Assembly (NCBI GenBank): GCA_023423405.1
Contig: JAFAFR010000058.1
Coordinates: 186,001 to 250,000 of the forward strand
Source: Bacteroidota bacterium
GTDB lineage: Bacteria > Bacteroidota > Bacteroidia > Chitinophagales > Chitinophagaceae
Length of the DNA stretch: 64,000 nucleotides
Direction: 5' to 3'
Position 1 is the stretch's first letter. Each line of letters begins with the position of its first letter. The notes under the pieces were generated by a model, which was given only the letters and a program-made list of their open reading frames with translations, had not been told where the DNA came from and ran no database searches. The position numbers and the translations under genes were made by a program. Of the stretch, positions 33,976 through 42,903 are shown one piece after another.

Positions 33976-35586
33976 TTACTGCTGCGATTGTTTCAGCGAA
34001 TTGACCTCATTGCTTATGTCCAGGCTTTTTGCACCCTGTACAGGAGGATAGTCGGCCAGGGATTTCATGTGTGCATTCAGCAGATCAGTGCCCGGCCCGG
34101 TTAACCACGACACTTTTTGCAGCAGGTGTCCCGATGCGTCCATGCTGCTATACGATTCAAAGGGATCCATGCGGAGGTTGAACATCAGCGCCATGCCGGT
34201 GCGCGGTTGCAGAGGTGCGTAGTAATCCTCCTTAGTAACAAAATGCGCTTTCCAGGGTCCCATTCGTAGGGCCATTAACCTCGATTCGTAGTAATAGATA
34301 AAGTTGTCGCGTTTTGACGCGGTCGCAGCGCCGGTCCAGTAATCGAGGTTGTTGACGCCGTCGATGTATTGTTTCTTTTGCGCTATCATATCTGCGGCTA
34401 CGTCTTTTACGCCGGCAATGGCTGCAAAGGTGGTGAACATGTCCATATGTGCCTGGATGCCGTTGAGCACCGTGCCCGGTTTGATATGGCCCGGCCAGCG
34501 CACCATGCTGATCACGCGCACCCCGCCTTCATAGGTGGTCATCTTTTCTCCGCGGAAAGGTGTTGTTCCTCCATGGGGCCAGCTCGAGTGTTCGGGACCG
34601 TTGTCGGTGCTGTACCATACTACGGTATTTTCTGCGAGGCCATTGGCATCCAGGAAATCGAGGATGGTCTTTACGTCTGCATCATGCTGCAGCATGCCGC
34701 TGCCGTGAATATCGGCCTCACTGGAATAGGATTCTGCCGCATAACGCCAGCGGTCATTGAGCCGGGTGTAAAGGTGCATGCGGCTGGTGTTGATCCATAC
34801 GAAAAAGGGTTTTTTCTCTGCGCTGCTGCGTTTCATAAAGGCCAGGGCTTTGGGAATCACTTCCGCACTGTCGAACAGCTCCATTCTTTTCTGGTTAAGC
34901 GGGCCGTCGTCTTCCACTCTTTGTTTGCCCATGCGTCCAAACCGCGGATCAACTGTTGGGTCGTCTTTGGTAGTGGCCCAACTGTGCAGCACGTTCCGGG
35001 TTCCATATCTTTTTTCGAAGGCTTTTTTTCCGCCGGGATATTTGTCGGCGAAGTTCTGGTAGTCGCGCTGCTCTGATTCTTCCTGAGTATTCAGGTGGTA
35101 GAGATTGCCGTAGAATTCGTCAAAGCCGTGTACGGTGGGCAGGTTTTCGTTCTGGTCGCCCAGGTGGTTTTTACCGAACTGGCCGCAGGCATATCCCTGG
35201 GCTTTGAGCACTTCTGCCAAACAGGGCGATGCGGCTTTCAGTCCCAGTTTATCGCCCGGCATGCCAACCGTGGTCATGCCGCTGCGGATGGGATACTGGC
35301 CTGTGATGAAGGATGCACGGCCCGCCGTGCAACTGGGTTGTGCATAATGATCGACGAATTGCACACCTTCACGCCCAATGCGGTCTATATTGGGCGTGGT
35401 ATAACCCATGGTGCCCAGCCCATACAGGCTTACGTTCTGCCAGCCGATATCGTCGCCCCATATAACCAGGATATTCGGTTTGTCTGTCGCCAGTTTGGGA
35501 CTGGCGATTATTTTTCCGCTGCCCTGCGGCAGGGCCGGCGTAGCCGCTGCAGAAAGGAGCAATAACGAGAGGATTTGTTTTCGCAT
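33976..35586 (-). CDS. Arylsulfatase, Cys-type (sulfatase 2)
   Basis: This 536-residue secreted sulfatase starts at the ATG at 35584-35586 (MRKQILSLLLLSAAATPALPQ). Its metal motif is ILVIWGDDIGWQNVSLYG, and the formylglycine motif is CTAGR at Cys86, the C-x-A-x-R variant. DNGPEHSSWPHGGTTPFRGEKMTTYEGGVRV and DPFESYSSMD are further landmarks. The overall layout and many blocks (NIDRIGREG, HYAQPSCT, GMLQHD) parallel sulfatase 1. It lies 52 bp after a response regulator gene and 5 bp before the decayed gene, in one operon. Confidence 0.94.
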   Translation of the reverse strand: MRKQILSLLLLSAAATPALPQGSGKIIASPKLATDKPNILVIWGDDIGWQNVSLYGLGTMGYTTPNIDRIGREGVQFVDHYAQPSCTAGRASFITGQYPIRSGMTTVGMPGDKLGLKAASPCLAEVLKAQGYACGQFGKNHLGDQNENLPTVHGFDEFYGNLYHLNTQEESEQRDYQNFADKYPGGKKAFEKRYGTRNVLHSWATTKDDPTVDPRFGRMGKQRVEDDGPLNQKRMELFDSAEVIPKALAFMKRSSAEKKPFFVWINTSRMHLYTRLNDRWRYAAESYSSEADIHGSGMLQHDADVKTILDFLDANGLAENTVVWYSTDNGPEHSSWPHGGTTPFRGEKMTTYEGGVRVISMVRWPGHIKPGTVLNGIQAHMDMFTTFAAIAGVKDVAADMIAQKKQYIDGVNNLDYWTGAATASKRDNFIYYYESRLMALRMGPWKAHFVTKEDYYAPLQPRTGMALMFNLRMDPFESYSSMDASGHLLQKVSWLTGPGTDLLNAHMKSLADYPPVQGAKSLDISNEVNSLKQSQQ

Positions 35587-35638
35587 TTGTAAATTTTTAT
35601 AATAAAAGATCAGTGCCACTGTTACCTGTAACCGCTTT

Positions 35639-36259
35639 CTACCGGGAAAGGAATTTTCGAACAAGTTCGCTCCGGTTACGGATCTGCAGTTTCTCATAGA
35701 TATTGTGTGCGTGTTTTTTGATGGCATCGATGTCCAGGTTCAACGCAGCCGAGATCTCCCGGTAGAGGTATCCTTCAACGATCAATGCCAGCACGGATTT
35801 TTCCTTTTCGGTGAGCTCATTCACCGGGAAGGGTTCAATAGGGTGCTGGAAAAAATGGATCACCCTCCGTGCAATTTCAGGCGACATGGGTGCGCCGTTG
35901 TTGAACAGCGCTACTACCTGCTCCCGCAGTTGATCGGATGCGTTTTTTTTGAGCAAATAACCGCCCGCTCCGGCTTTCAGGGCTTTGAATATTTTTTCGT
36001 CGTCGTTGAAGACGGTGAGCACCAGGAATTTTGCCCGCGGATAAATGGATTTGATTTGAAAGATGGTATCGGTTCCTGATATGCCCGGAAGATCAATGTC
36101 AATCAGCGTGATATCGGGTTGCAGGTTGTCGAATTCCTTTATGAACAGCTCGGCGTTCGGAAAGGAACCTATACAGGAAACGGTGTCTGAAGCCTCCAGT
36201 ATTGCCTCTATCTCTTTTCGCATGATTTGCTGATCTTCAACAATGCATACTGTGATCAT
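35639..36259 (-). CDS. NarL/LuxR-type response regulator, orphan
   Basis: This 206-residue protein has a receiver domain (residues 1-120, VCIVEDQQ acidic pocket, phosphoacceptor Asp54 in TLIDIDLPG, Thr in LVLTVFN, Lys in GGYLLKK) and a C-terminal LuxR helix-turn-helix (NELTEKEKSVLALIVEGYLYREISAALNLDIDAIKKHAHNIYEKL). No histidine kinase gene adjoins it. As first gene of the sulfatase/amidase cluster it may control that operon, probably with a kinase encoded elsewhere. A copy of TACACTTTTGTGTA lies 57 bp upstream of its start. Confidence 0.92.
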   Translation of the reverse strand: MITVCIVEDQQIMRKEIEAILEASDTVSCIGSFPNAELFIKEFDNLQPDITLIDIDLPGISGTDTIFQIKSIYPRAKFLVLTVFNDDEKIFKALKAGAGGYLLKKNASDQLREQVVALFNNGAPMSPEIARRVIHFFQHPIEPFPVNELTEKEKSVLALIVEGYLYREISAALNLDIDAIKKHAHNIYEKLQIRNRSELVRKFLSR

Positions 36260-36315
36260 GTTACCGGTTTGAAGTAAGCGGGAAGAAAGGTAAGCTGTTG
36301 GGGCTCGCCGGATGG

Positions 36316-36329
36316 TACACTTTTGTGTA
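36316..36329. promoter_or_regulatory. Perfect palindrome TACACTTTTGTGTA, copy 2
   Basis: This is identical to the 14-mer at 17218-17231, and again lies in a divergent intergenic region (response regulator on one side, GH92 on the other). Confidence 0.3.
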
Positions 36330-36429
36330 GGTTGCAGATACCGGCAAGCCGGTTAGCCGGATAATAATTATGGACAAATGGCGGTTCCTGCTGCTTTGGG
36401 TGACTGATAGGTGTAAAAAAGTCTTTCTC

Positions 36430-38736
36430 ATGCGTTTTTATACTGTTACCGCCCGCGGCGCCGCGGCTGTTCCTGTTTTTATCTTTTGCCTGGTTTTGGG
36501 TGTGGGAGCCTATGCCCAGGAAAAAGAGCCCGTTCAATATGTGAATACCCTGCAGGGGACCGACTCGCGGTTTGAGCTTTCTTATGGCAATACTTTTCCC
36601 GCTGCGGGCCTGCCTTTTGGCATGCACCTGTGGTCGGCCCAAACCGGTAAGAACGGCGACGGCTGGAAATACCAATACGCTGCCAATACCATCCGCGGCT
36701 TCCAGCAGGCGCACCAGTGCAGTCCCTGGACCCTGGACTACGGCGTGTTTTCGTTGATGCCGGTGGCCGGTGAGCTGGTGGTGGACCAGGACAAAAGAGC
36801 CGCCACCTTTTCGCACGCGAACGAAACCGCCGGCCCGCATTATTACCGGGTGAAATTCGACAATGGCATCACCACGGAAATGTCGCCTACCGAAAGGGGT
36901 GCGCATTTCCGGTTCCGTTTTACCAAAAAAGGCCCGGCCTTCCTGGTGCTGGACGGATACACCCAGTTGAGCGCCGTGCATATTTCTCCCAACCGCCGCC
37001 GCATAACCGGTTTCGTGAACAACCAGCGCTATGCTCCCAAATCGTTCAAAGCCTGGTTCGTAGCGGAATTCGATCAGCCTGTTAAAAATTTCGGCACCTG
37101 GGAGAACCGGGGCAATACCATCGGGAAAGGCGACAGCACACGCGAGGGCGAAGGGGCCGGCGCCTGGCTGGAATTTGCGAAGGGCGCCACAGTACAGGTG
37201 AAAGTGGCCAGTTCCTATATCAGCATCGAACAGGCACAGCGCAACCTCGATCGTGAGCTGGGCAAATTTCGCCGGCTGGAAGAAACCCGCGACGCTGCGG
37301 CAAAAGCCTGGAACGCTTTGCTGGGCCGCGTGAAAGTGGAAGGCGGTACCGAAGAACAGAAAGCTACTTTTTATTCCTGCCTTTTCCGCGCCAGCCTGTT
37401 CAGCCGACAGTTCTACGAATACGATGAGAATGACCGGCCTGTTTACTGGAGCCCTTACGATGCCGGGATCCATGCAGGATATATGTACACCGACAATGGT
37501 TTCTGGGACACTTTCCGTTCACAGTTTCCGCTGACCAATATCCTGCACCCCACGATGCAGGGCCGTTACATGCAGGCTTTGCTGGATGCACAGAAACAGT
37601 GCGGCTGGTTGCCGTCCTGGTCCTTTCCCGGTGAAACCGGCGCCATGGTGGGCAACCATTCCATTTCTTTGCTGACCGATGCGTGGATGAAAGGCATCCG
37701 CAGTTTTAATCCCGATTCGGCGCTGAAAGCCTATGCACACGAAGCCATGAACAAAGGTCCCTGGGGTGGCGCCAACGGGCGCGGCGGATGGAAGGAGTAC
37801 TGGCAGCTTGGTTTTGTGCCTTATCCGCAATCGCAGGGTTCTACCGCACAAACGCTCGAATATGCGTACGATGATTTCTGTGCCTGGCAACTGGCCCGGG
37901 CCTGCGGCAACAAATTTTACGAAGAAATATTTGCGCGCACCATGTACAACTACCGCAATGTATACGATCCGGCGGTTGGCTTCATGCGCGGAAGGGGCGC
38001 CGACGGGAAATGGTCGCCTGCCGTTTTCAATCCCTATGAGTGGGGCGGACCCTTCGTGGAAGGCAATGCCTGGCATTATTCCTGGTCGGTGTTTCACGAT
38101 GTACAGGGACTGATCGGCCTGATGGGCGGGGAAAAAGCGTTCACGCAAAAGATCGATTCGGTGTTTACCAATTCCGACAGTGTGCACTACGGTTCTTATG
38201 GTTCCATGATCCACGAAATGAAAGAAATGGTGGTAGCAGGAATGGGACAATATGCGCAGGGCAACCAGCCCATACAGCACCTGGTTTATCTTTACGCGTA
38301 TGCGGGCCAGCCCTGGAAAACGCAGGCGCGGGTACGCGAGATCATGGACAGACTGTACAACGCGGGCGTTCGTGGTTACCCCGGCGATGAGGACCAGGGC
38401 GGCATGTCGTCGTGGTACGTGCTGAGTGCGCTGGGGATATACAGTGTTTGTCCGGGTACCGACCAGTATGTGCTGGGCAGCCCGGTGTTCAACAAAACGA
38501 CCATTACACTGGAGAACGGAAAACAGTTTGTGATCGAGGCCAAAAACAACAGCCGGGAGAATATATACATCCGGCGTGCGTGGCTTAACGGTAACGAATA
38601 TTCGAAAAACTGGATCACCTACTCAGACATTGCAGCGGGTGGCGTGTTGCAACTGGAAATGGGGGCCAGTCCTGAAACCACGCGCGGCACAGCGCCGGTC
38701 GACCGGCCCTTTTCCCTTTCAGCAGCCAATAATTGA
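36430..38736 (+). CDS. GH92 alpha-mannosidase, secreted
   Basis: This 768-residue protein starts at the ATG at 36430, because the signal peptide (MRFYTVTARGAAAVPVFIFCLVLGVGAYAQ) begins there. GH92 landmarks are VNTLQGTDSRFELSYGNTFPAAGLPFGM, FWDTFRSQFPL, WLPSWSFPGETGAMVGNHS, GDEDQGGMSSWYVLSALGIYSVCPG and QYVLGSPVF. GH92 enzymes are calcium-dependent inverting exo-alpha-mannosidases acting on N-glycan or yeast-mannan linkages. It is the first of three adjacent genes (the next starts 3 bp later), consistent with degradation of mannosylated glycans. Confidence 0.95.
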   Translation: MRFYTVTARGAAAVPVFIFCLVLGVGAYAQEKEPVQYVNTLQGTDSRFELSYGNTFPAAGLPFGMHLWSAQTGKNGDGWKYQYAANTIRGFQQAHQCSPWTLDYGVFSLMPVAGELVVDQDKRAATFSHANETAGPHYYRVKFDNGITTEMSPTERGAHFRFRFTKKGPAFLVLDGYTQLSAVHISPNRRRITGFVNNQRYAPKSFKAWFVAEFDQPVKNFGTWENRGNTIGKGDSTREGEGAGAWLEFAKGATVQVKVASSYISIEQAQRNLDRELGKFRRLEETRDAAAKAWNALLGRVKVEGGTEEQKATFYSCLFRASLFSRQFYEYDENDRPVYWSPYDAGIHAGYMYTDNGFWDTFRSQFPLTNILHPTMQGRYMQALLDAQKQCGWLPSWSFPGETGAMVGNHSISLLTDAWMKGIRSFNPDSALKAYAHEAMNKGPWGGANGRGGWKEYWQLGFVPYPQSQGSTAQTLEYAYDDFCAWQLARACGNKFYEEIFARTMYNYRNVYDPAVGFMRGRGADGKWSPAVFNPYEWGGPFVEGNAWHYSWSVFHDVQGLIGLMGGEKAFTQKIDSVFTNSDSVHYGSYGSMIHEMKEMVVAGMGQYAQGNQPIQHLVYLYAYAGQPWKTQARVREIMDRLYNAGVRGYPGDEDQGGMSSWYVLSALGIYSVCPGTDQYVLGSPVFNKTTITLENGKQFVIEAKNNSRENIYIRRAWLNGNEYSKNWITYSDIAAGGVLQLEMGASPETTRGTAPVDRPFSLSAANN

Positions 38737-38739
38737 AAA

Positions 38740-41334
38740 ATGAAACCTGGTACCATAAAAAGGGTGGCGGTTGCGGTGTTTATTTTCCTGGCGCATGCCG
38801 CCCCGGCGCAGAGAGCCTGGTTCATCGATGGCTATCATGGAGGCGTTTACGGGCATTATCCGAAACAATATACAGCCTACATTACGGAGCAGTTGAACAC
38901 GCATCCCGATTGGAAAATAAACCTGGAAATTGAGCCGGAAACCTGGGATTCGGTACAGTTGCACGAACCGGAAAACCTGCGCCGTTTCCAGGAAATGGTA
39001 GCCAATCCGGCCACCGGCAGCCGAATAGAATTTGTGAGTGCGGCCTATGGACAGGCTTATCTCTACAATATTTCCGGCGAAAGCATCATCCGGCAGTTTG
39101 CGCTGGGCATGAAAAAGACCCGCGATTATTTTCCTTCGGTGCAGTTTGAAACCTATTCTTCGGAAGAGCCCTGTTTCACCAGTTGCCTGCCACAGATATT
39201 ACGTTCCTTCGGTATCCGGTATGTTTCGCTGAAGAATCCCAATACCTGCTGGGGCGGTTATGTGCGCGCTTATGGAAAACAATTCCTGAACTGGAAAGGT
39301 CCCGATGGAACGGTGTTGTTAACCGTGCCCCGTTACGGCATTGAAGCGCTTGAACCTAATTCAACCTGGCAAACCATTGCCTGGAAGAACAGTTCCTCTT
39401 ACCTGGAGGCCGCGCTGGAAGCGGGTATTGCGGAGCCCGTCGGTATGACGCTGCAGGATGCGGGATGGAAAAATGGTCCCTGGCTGGGTATGCCGCCAAA
39501 GACCAGCATTCCCTCGGTGTATACTACCTGGCGCGATTATTTTAAGACTTTCGGGTCCGGTGCCAATGCTCCTGAATGGCGCCTGTCGCAGGAAGATATA
39601 CAGGTGAGCCTGGTATGGGGTGCACAGGTACTACAGCGCATAGCCCAACAGGTTAGGGCAACCGAAAACAAGCTGGTTCAGGTGGAGAAGGCGCTGGCCA
39701 TTGCTGGGCAGCCGCAGGTATTTCTGCAGCGTTCGGGGTCAGGGGGGGTAGGTGGTATTGCGGCAGGCGGTATTGCAGAAGGCGGTTCTGTTGAAACGCC
39801 GTTGCAGGAGGCCTGGCGAAACCTGCTGCTGGCGCAGCACCACGACTGCTGGATTGTTCCCTATAATGGCCCGAAGGGAGACCGCTGGATAGAAAAAGTG
39901 GTTCGTTGGACAACCAATGCCAATCGCATTGCCGACTCCCTGCTTGCTTCGATAGCAAAAGGACCGGGCTTTGCAGTTACCGCTTTCCGCGTATTCAATA
40001 CCGGCCTGCGGCCGCGCAGCGGATGGGTTACCCTTTCCGGTGCGGCGCAGAACCAGGTAGTGAAAGATGCGCAGGGCAGGAAACCCGAACAATATTTTGA
40101 ACCGGGACAGGGATTACACCTGTATGCGAGCGTTCCCGGCGCGGGATATACGCAGTACTATATGAGCGCCACTAACGGTATTGCCTCCACGCGGAAGTCA
40201 GCGCTGGTTAGAAAAGAAAAGTCTGCTTATATTATTGAGACGGATCAATACCGCATGACCATTGACACTGCCGAAGGCGGCAACATCACCAGCCTTATTG
40301 CCAAAAAAATGAACAACCGCGAATGGGTGGCAAAAGATGCGCGTTTCGGATTCAACGGGCTGCGGGGATTGTTTTCCCGTAACGGCGGATGGCAACAGGG
40401 AAAAGACCGTCCCGCGCAGGTTTCGGTTCGTGGTACCACGGCCGGTGTGGTTAGGATTGATATCCGCAGTGAAATTGCGGGACAACCTTTTGAGCAGACC
40501 ATCACGCTGCGCCGGCACGACCCGCTGATCGACATGCAATTAAAAATTGACTGGAATGCGAAGGTTCCGGTGGGTGATACAGTCCGTTCCGATGCCGGGT
40601 TCACCTGGAAACCTTTTTACGACGACCGCAATAAGCTGCTGCTCCTGTTCCCGCTGAACCTGCGTTACCAGCAGGTATATAAGAATGCTCCTTTTGATGT
40701 AACGCAAAGCAGCCTCGGCAATACTTTTTTCAGCCACTGGGACAGCATCAAGAATAATATAATCCTGAATTGGGCAGATGTGTACGACAGCACCGTCAAT
40801 TGTGGCCTTGCGTTGTTCAGTGATCATACGACCACCTATTCTCATGGCGGGGATTCCCCGCTGGGGCTCACCGTGCAATACGCCGGGCCGGGGCTCTGGG
40901 GCCGGGACTATACCGTGGAAGGCCCTACCACGCTGCGTTATGCGTTGCTGCCCCACGTTGGCAGGTGGGACGCCGGTGGGGTGGAGGCTGCTTCATTGGA
41001 TTGGAACGAGCCGCTGCTGCTGGTCGCCGGTGAGGGTGTGACCGGGAAGCCGCTTTTGTCTGCTTCGGGCAGGGGATGGGAACTAGTCACCGCCCTGCGC
41101 GAGGGTGACGACCTGCTGCTGCGCGTCTACAATGCAGCGGGTAACGATAACGCGCAAACGCTTTCCGTGAACGCCAAACCGTCGGCGATCATCCGGGAAG
41201 AGCTGAACGGGCAGGCGGCAGAGACCATTTCATTTATACGTGACCGTGAGCTTGTCCGTTTTCAACTGGCGATGCCACGGTTCGGCATACGGACGGTCCG
41301 TTTGAAGAATGTTTATGTAAAAGAACAGTTATGA
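38740..41334 (+). CDS. GH38-like alpha-mannosidase homologue with altered active-site block and Gly-rich insert
   Basis: This 864-residue secreted protein has a signal ending AAPAQ. The N-terminal region (residues about 25-300) follows GH38 in layout, with LPQILRSFGIRYVSL corresponding to the block downstream of the catalytic Asp. Eight residues before LPQIL, where GH38 has its nucleophile Asp in a DxFGH-type motif, there is Glu142 in SEEPCF. LLLAQHHDCWIVPYNG (His367-His368-Asp369) is the mid-domain motif, and a beta-rich C-terminal half follows. Residues about 331-352 form a Gly/Ala-rich repeat (SGGVGGIAAGGIAEGGS) encoded by a tandem imperfect repeat. Activity and specificity are uncertain; it is coupled to GH92 (3 bp) and the SGNH gene (4-bp overlap). 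Confidence 0.8.
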   Translation: MKPGTIKRVAVAVFIFLAHAAPAQRAWFIDGYHGGVYGHYPKQYTAYITEQLNTHPDWKINLEIEPETWDSVQLHEPENLRRFQEMVANPATGSRIEFVSAAYGQAYLYNISGESIIRQFALGMKKTRDYFPSVQFETYSSEEPCFTSCLPQILRSFGIRYVSLKNPNTCWGGYVRAYGKQFLNWKGPDGTVLLTVPRYGIEALEPNSTWQTIAWKNSSSYLEAALEAGIAEPVGMTLQDAGWKNGPWLGMPPKTSIPSVYTTWRDYFKTFGSGANAPEWRLSQEDIQVSLVWGAQVLQRIAQQVRATENKLVQVEKALAIAGQPQVFLQRSGSGGVGGIAAGGIAEGGSVETPLQEAWRNLLLAQHHDCWIVPYNGPKGDRWIEKVVRWTTNANRIADSLLASIAKGPGFAVTAFRVFNTGLRPRSGWVTLSGAAQNQVVKDAQGRKPEQYFEPGQGLHLYASVPGAGYTQYYMSATNGIASTRKSALVRKEKSAYIIETDQYRMTIDTAEGGNITSLIAKKMNNREWVAKDARFGFNGLRGLFSRNGGWQQGKDRPAQVSVRGTTAGVVRIDIRSEIAGQPFEQTITLRRHDPLIDMQLKIDWNAKVPVGDTVRSDAGFTWKPFYDDRNKLLLLFPLNLRYQQVYKNAPFDVTQSSLGNTFFSHWDSIKNNIILNWADVYDSTVNCGLALFSDHTTTYSHGGDSPLGLTVQYAGPGLWGRDYTVEGPTTLRYALLPHVGRWDAGGVEAASLDWNEPLLLVAGEGVTGKPLLSASGRGWELVTALREGDDLLLRVYNAAGNDNAQTLSVNAKPSAIIREELNGQAAETISFIRDRELVRFQLAMPRFGIRTVRLKNVYVKEQL

Positions 41335-42758
41335 TTTGCTCAACGAAATATTTCCCAGCCGCGATGATACGCCCCGCCCTCATGCTGACCCTTGCTGCGC
41401 TGGCGACCGCATACGCTGCCTTTGCGCAGGAAGGCCCCGTGGTATTCAAAAAAGGCGACCGTATTGTTTTTGCCGGCAATAGCATTACCGATGGCGGGCA
41501 CTACCACGCCGATATCTGGCTGTATTATATGACCCGCTTTCCCGACCGGCGAATCGATATTTTTAACGCTGGGATTGGCGGTGATGTGGCTGGGCAGATC
41601 GATGCACGTTTTGAAGAAGACATCGCAGTCAAAAAGCCTACGGTAATCGCCCTTACTTTCGGCATGAACGATACCCGGTATTTTGAATACAACCAGCCGG
41701 GCGCCGGGGAGATGGCACGCAAAGCAGTGGAAACTTCCAAAGCCAGCTATGGAAAGATCGAACAAAAACTGCAGGCCCTGCCCGCCGTCCGGAAAATTCT
41801 GATGGCCTCTTCTCCCTTTGACGAAACCGTGAAACTGCCGAACAACCGTTTTCCTGGTAAAAATGATGCCATGCAGGCTGTTGCTGCGTTCCAGCAGCAG
41901 TCGGCGCGTGCCAACGGCTGGACTTTTGTGGATTTCAACCGGCCAATGACCGGCATCAACCAAAGAGAACAGCGGAAGGATTCCCTATTCACCATTTGCG
42001 GCCGGGATCGCATTCATCCTGATAACGACGGCCACCTCATCATGGCCTATATTTTTCTGAAGGCGCAGGGGCTCGCTGGGAAAAAAGTAGCGGCTGTGCA
42101 GGTGGATGCCACCAGCCGCAAAATAGTGCTGACGGAGAACTGCCGCCTGACCAACCTTAAGGTGGAGGAACAGGGACTGCGTTTTATGTACCTCGCGGAG
42201 TCGTTGCCCTATCCCATTGATACATTGAAACGTGGATGGGGCGCGGAGCGGAGTGCAGCCGATGCCCTTCCATTGATTCCTTTTATGAAAGAAATGAACG
42301 ATGAAAATCTACGGATAACCGGGCTTGCTTCCGAAGAGCAGTACCAGCTTTTCATTGATGGAAAGTTGATGGGCAGTTGGACGGGCAGTGAATGGGAACA
42401 GGGAATCAATCTTGCCACCATTCCCTTTACGCCCCAGTACCAGCAGGCGCTGGCCGTCCTGCACCTGAATGAGGAGCGGTGGGAAATCGAAAGGCGGTTC
42501 CGGATGTATGCTTTCCTGCAATTCAATGTATTGAAACCAAGGGGTCTGCTTTTCAACGACAATGCCGCGGCGCTGGATACGCTGAACCGGCTGGCTGTTA
42601 ACAATCCTTTTATTAGAGGTAATCTTGACACTTATAACAAAGCCAGGCTGGCCGCTGTACGACAGGCCTGGCAATCGGAGATGGACATGCTCATCAGCGA
42701 CATCTACCGTATCAACCGGCCACAGCCGCACGAGATACTGGTCAGGGCAAAGCCATAA
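41331..42758 (+). CDS. SGNH/GDSL-family hydrolase (probable carbohydrate esterase), secreted
   Basis: This 475-residue protein starts at the ATG overlapping the previous stop (ATGA). Its signal ends near AAFAQ; an inner ATG at 41364 is also possible. SGNH blocks are present: FAGNSITDGG (Ser51), NAGIGGD, LTFGMNDTR and CGRDRIHPDNDGHLIM (Asp/His). Known relatives remove acetyl or acyl groups from glycans. Residues about 250-475 are an additional domain I do not recognise. The operon suggests that it deacylates the mannosylated glycan so GH92 and the GH38-like enzyme can work. Confidence 0.88.
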   Translation: MICSTKYFPAAMIRPALMLTLAALATAYAAFAQEGPVVFKKGDRIVFAGNSITDGGHYHADIWLYYMTRFPDRRIDIFNAGIGGDVAGQIDARFEEDIAVKKPTVIALTFGMNDTRYFEYNQPGAGEMARKAVETSKASYGKIEQKLQALPAVRKILMASSPFDETVKLPNNRFPGKNDAMQAVAAFQQQSARANGWTFVDFNRPMTGINQREQRKDSLFTICGRDRIHPDNDGHLIMAYIFLKAQGLAGKKVAAVQVDATSRKIVLTENCRLTNLKVEEQGLRFMYLAESLPYPIDTLKRGWGAERSAADALPLIPFMKEMNDENLRITGLASEEQYQLFIDGKLMGSWTGSEWEQGINLATIPFTPQYQQALAVLHLNEERWEIERRFRMYAFLQFNVLKPRGLLFNDNAAALDTLNRLAVNNPFIRGNLDTYNKARLAAVRQAWQSEMDMLISDIYRINRPQPHEILVRAKP

Positions 42759-42771
42759 AGCCGGCTTTATG
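42754..42771. repeat. 18-bp perfect palindrome at the end of the SGNH gene
   Basis: CATAAAGCCGGCTTTATG is self-complementary without a loop and includes the stop codon of the SGNH gene. As RNA it would need a small loop, and no T-run follows, so it is either a weak terminator or a protein site. Confidence 0.4.
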
Positions 42772-42903
42772 CAGGGGCCACGGGGTTCAGGTTCACCAGG
42801 GTTTTCACAATGTACTGCCGGAAGAAACAAAATGTACAAATATTGATACATATCTGCTGGTACAGGATTTGTAAAATTCTTTCGCTCCGTCTATTTTGCC
42901 GGT

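Noticed and set aside
36370..36429. Upstream ATG at 36370 as the GH92 start.
   Set aside because: It would place 20 residues before the signal peptide; the ATG at 36430 gives a normal export signal.
39725..39790. GC-rich tandem GGCGGTATTGC-type repeats as a separate repeat element or CRISPR-like unit.
   Set aside because: The repeats are in frame and encode Gly/Ala in the GH38-like protein; too few and too short for an array.
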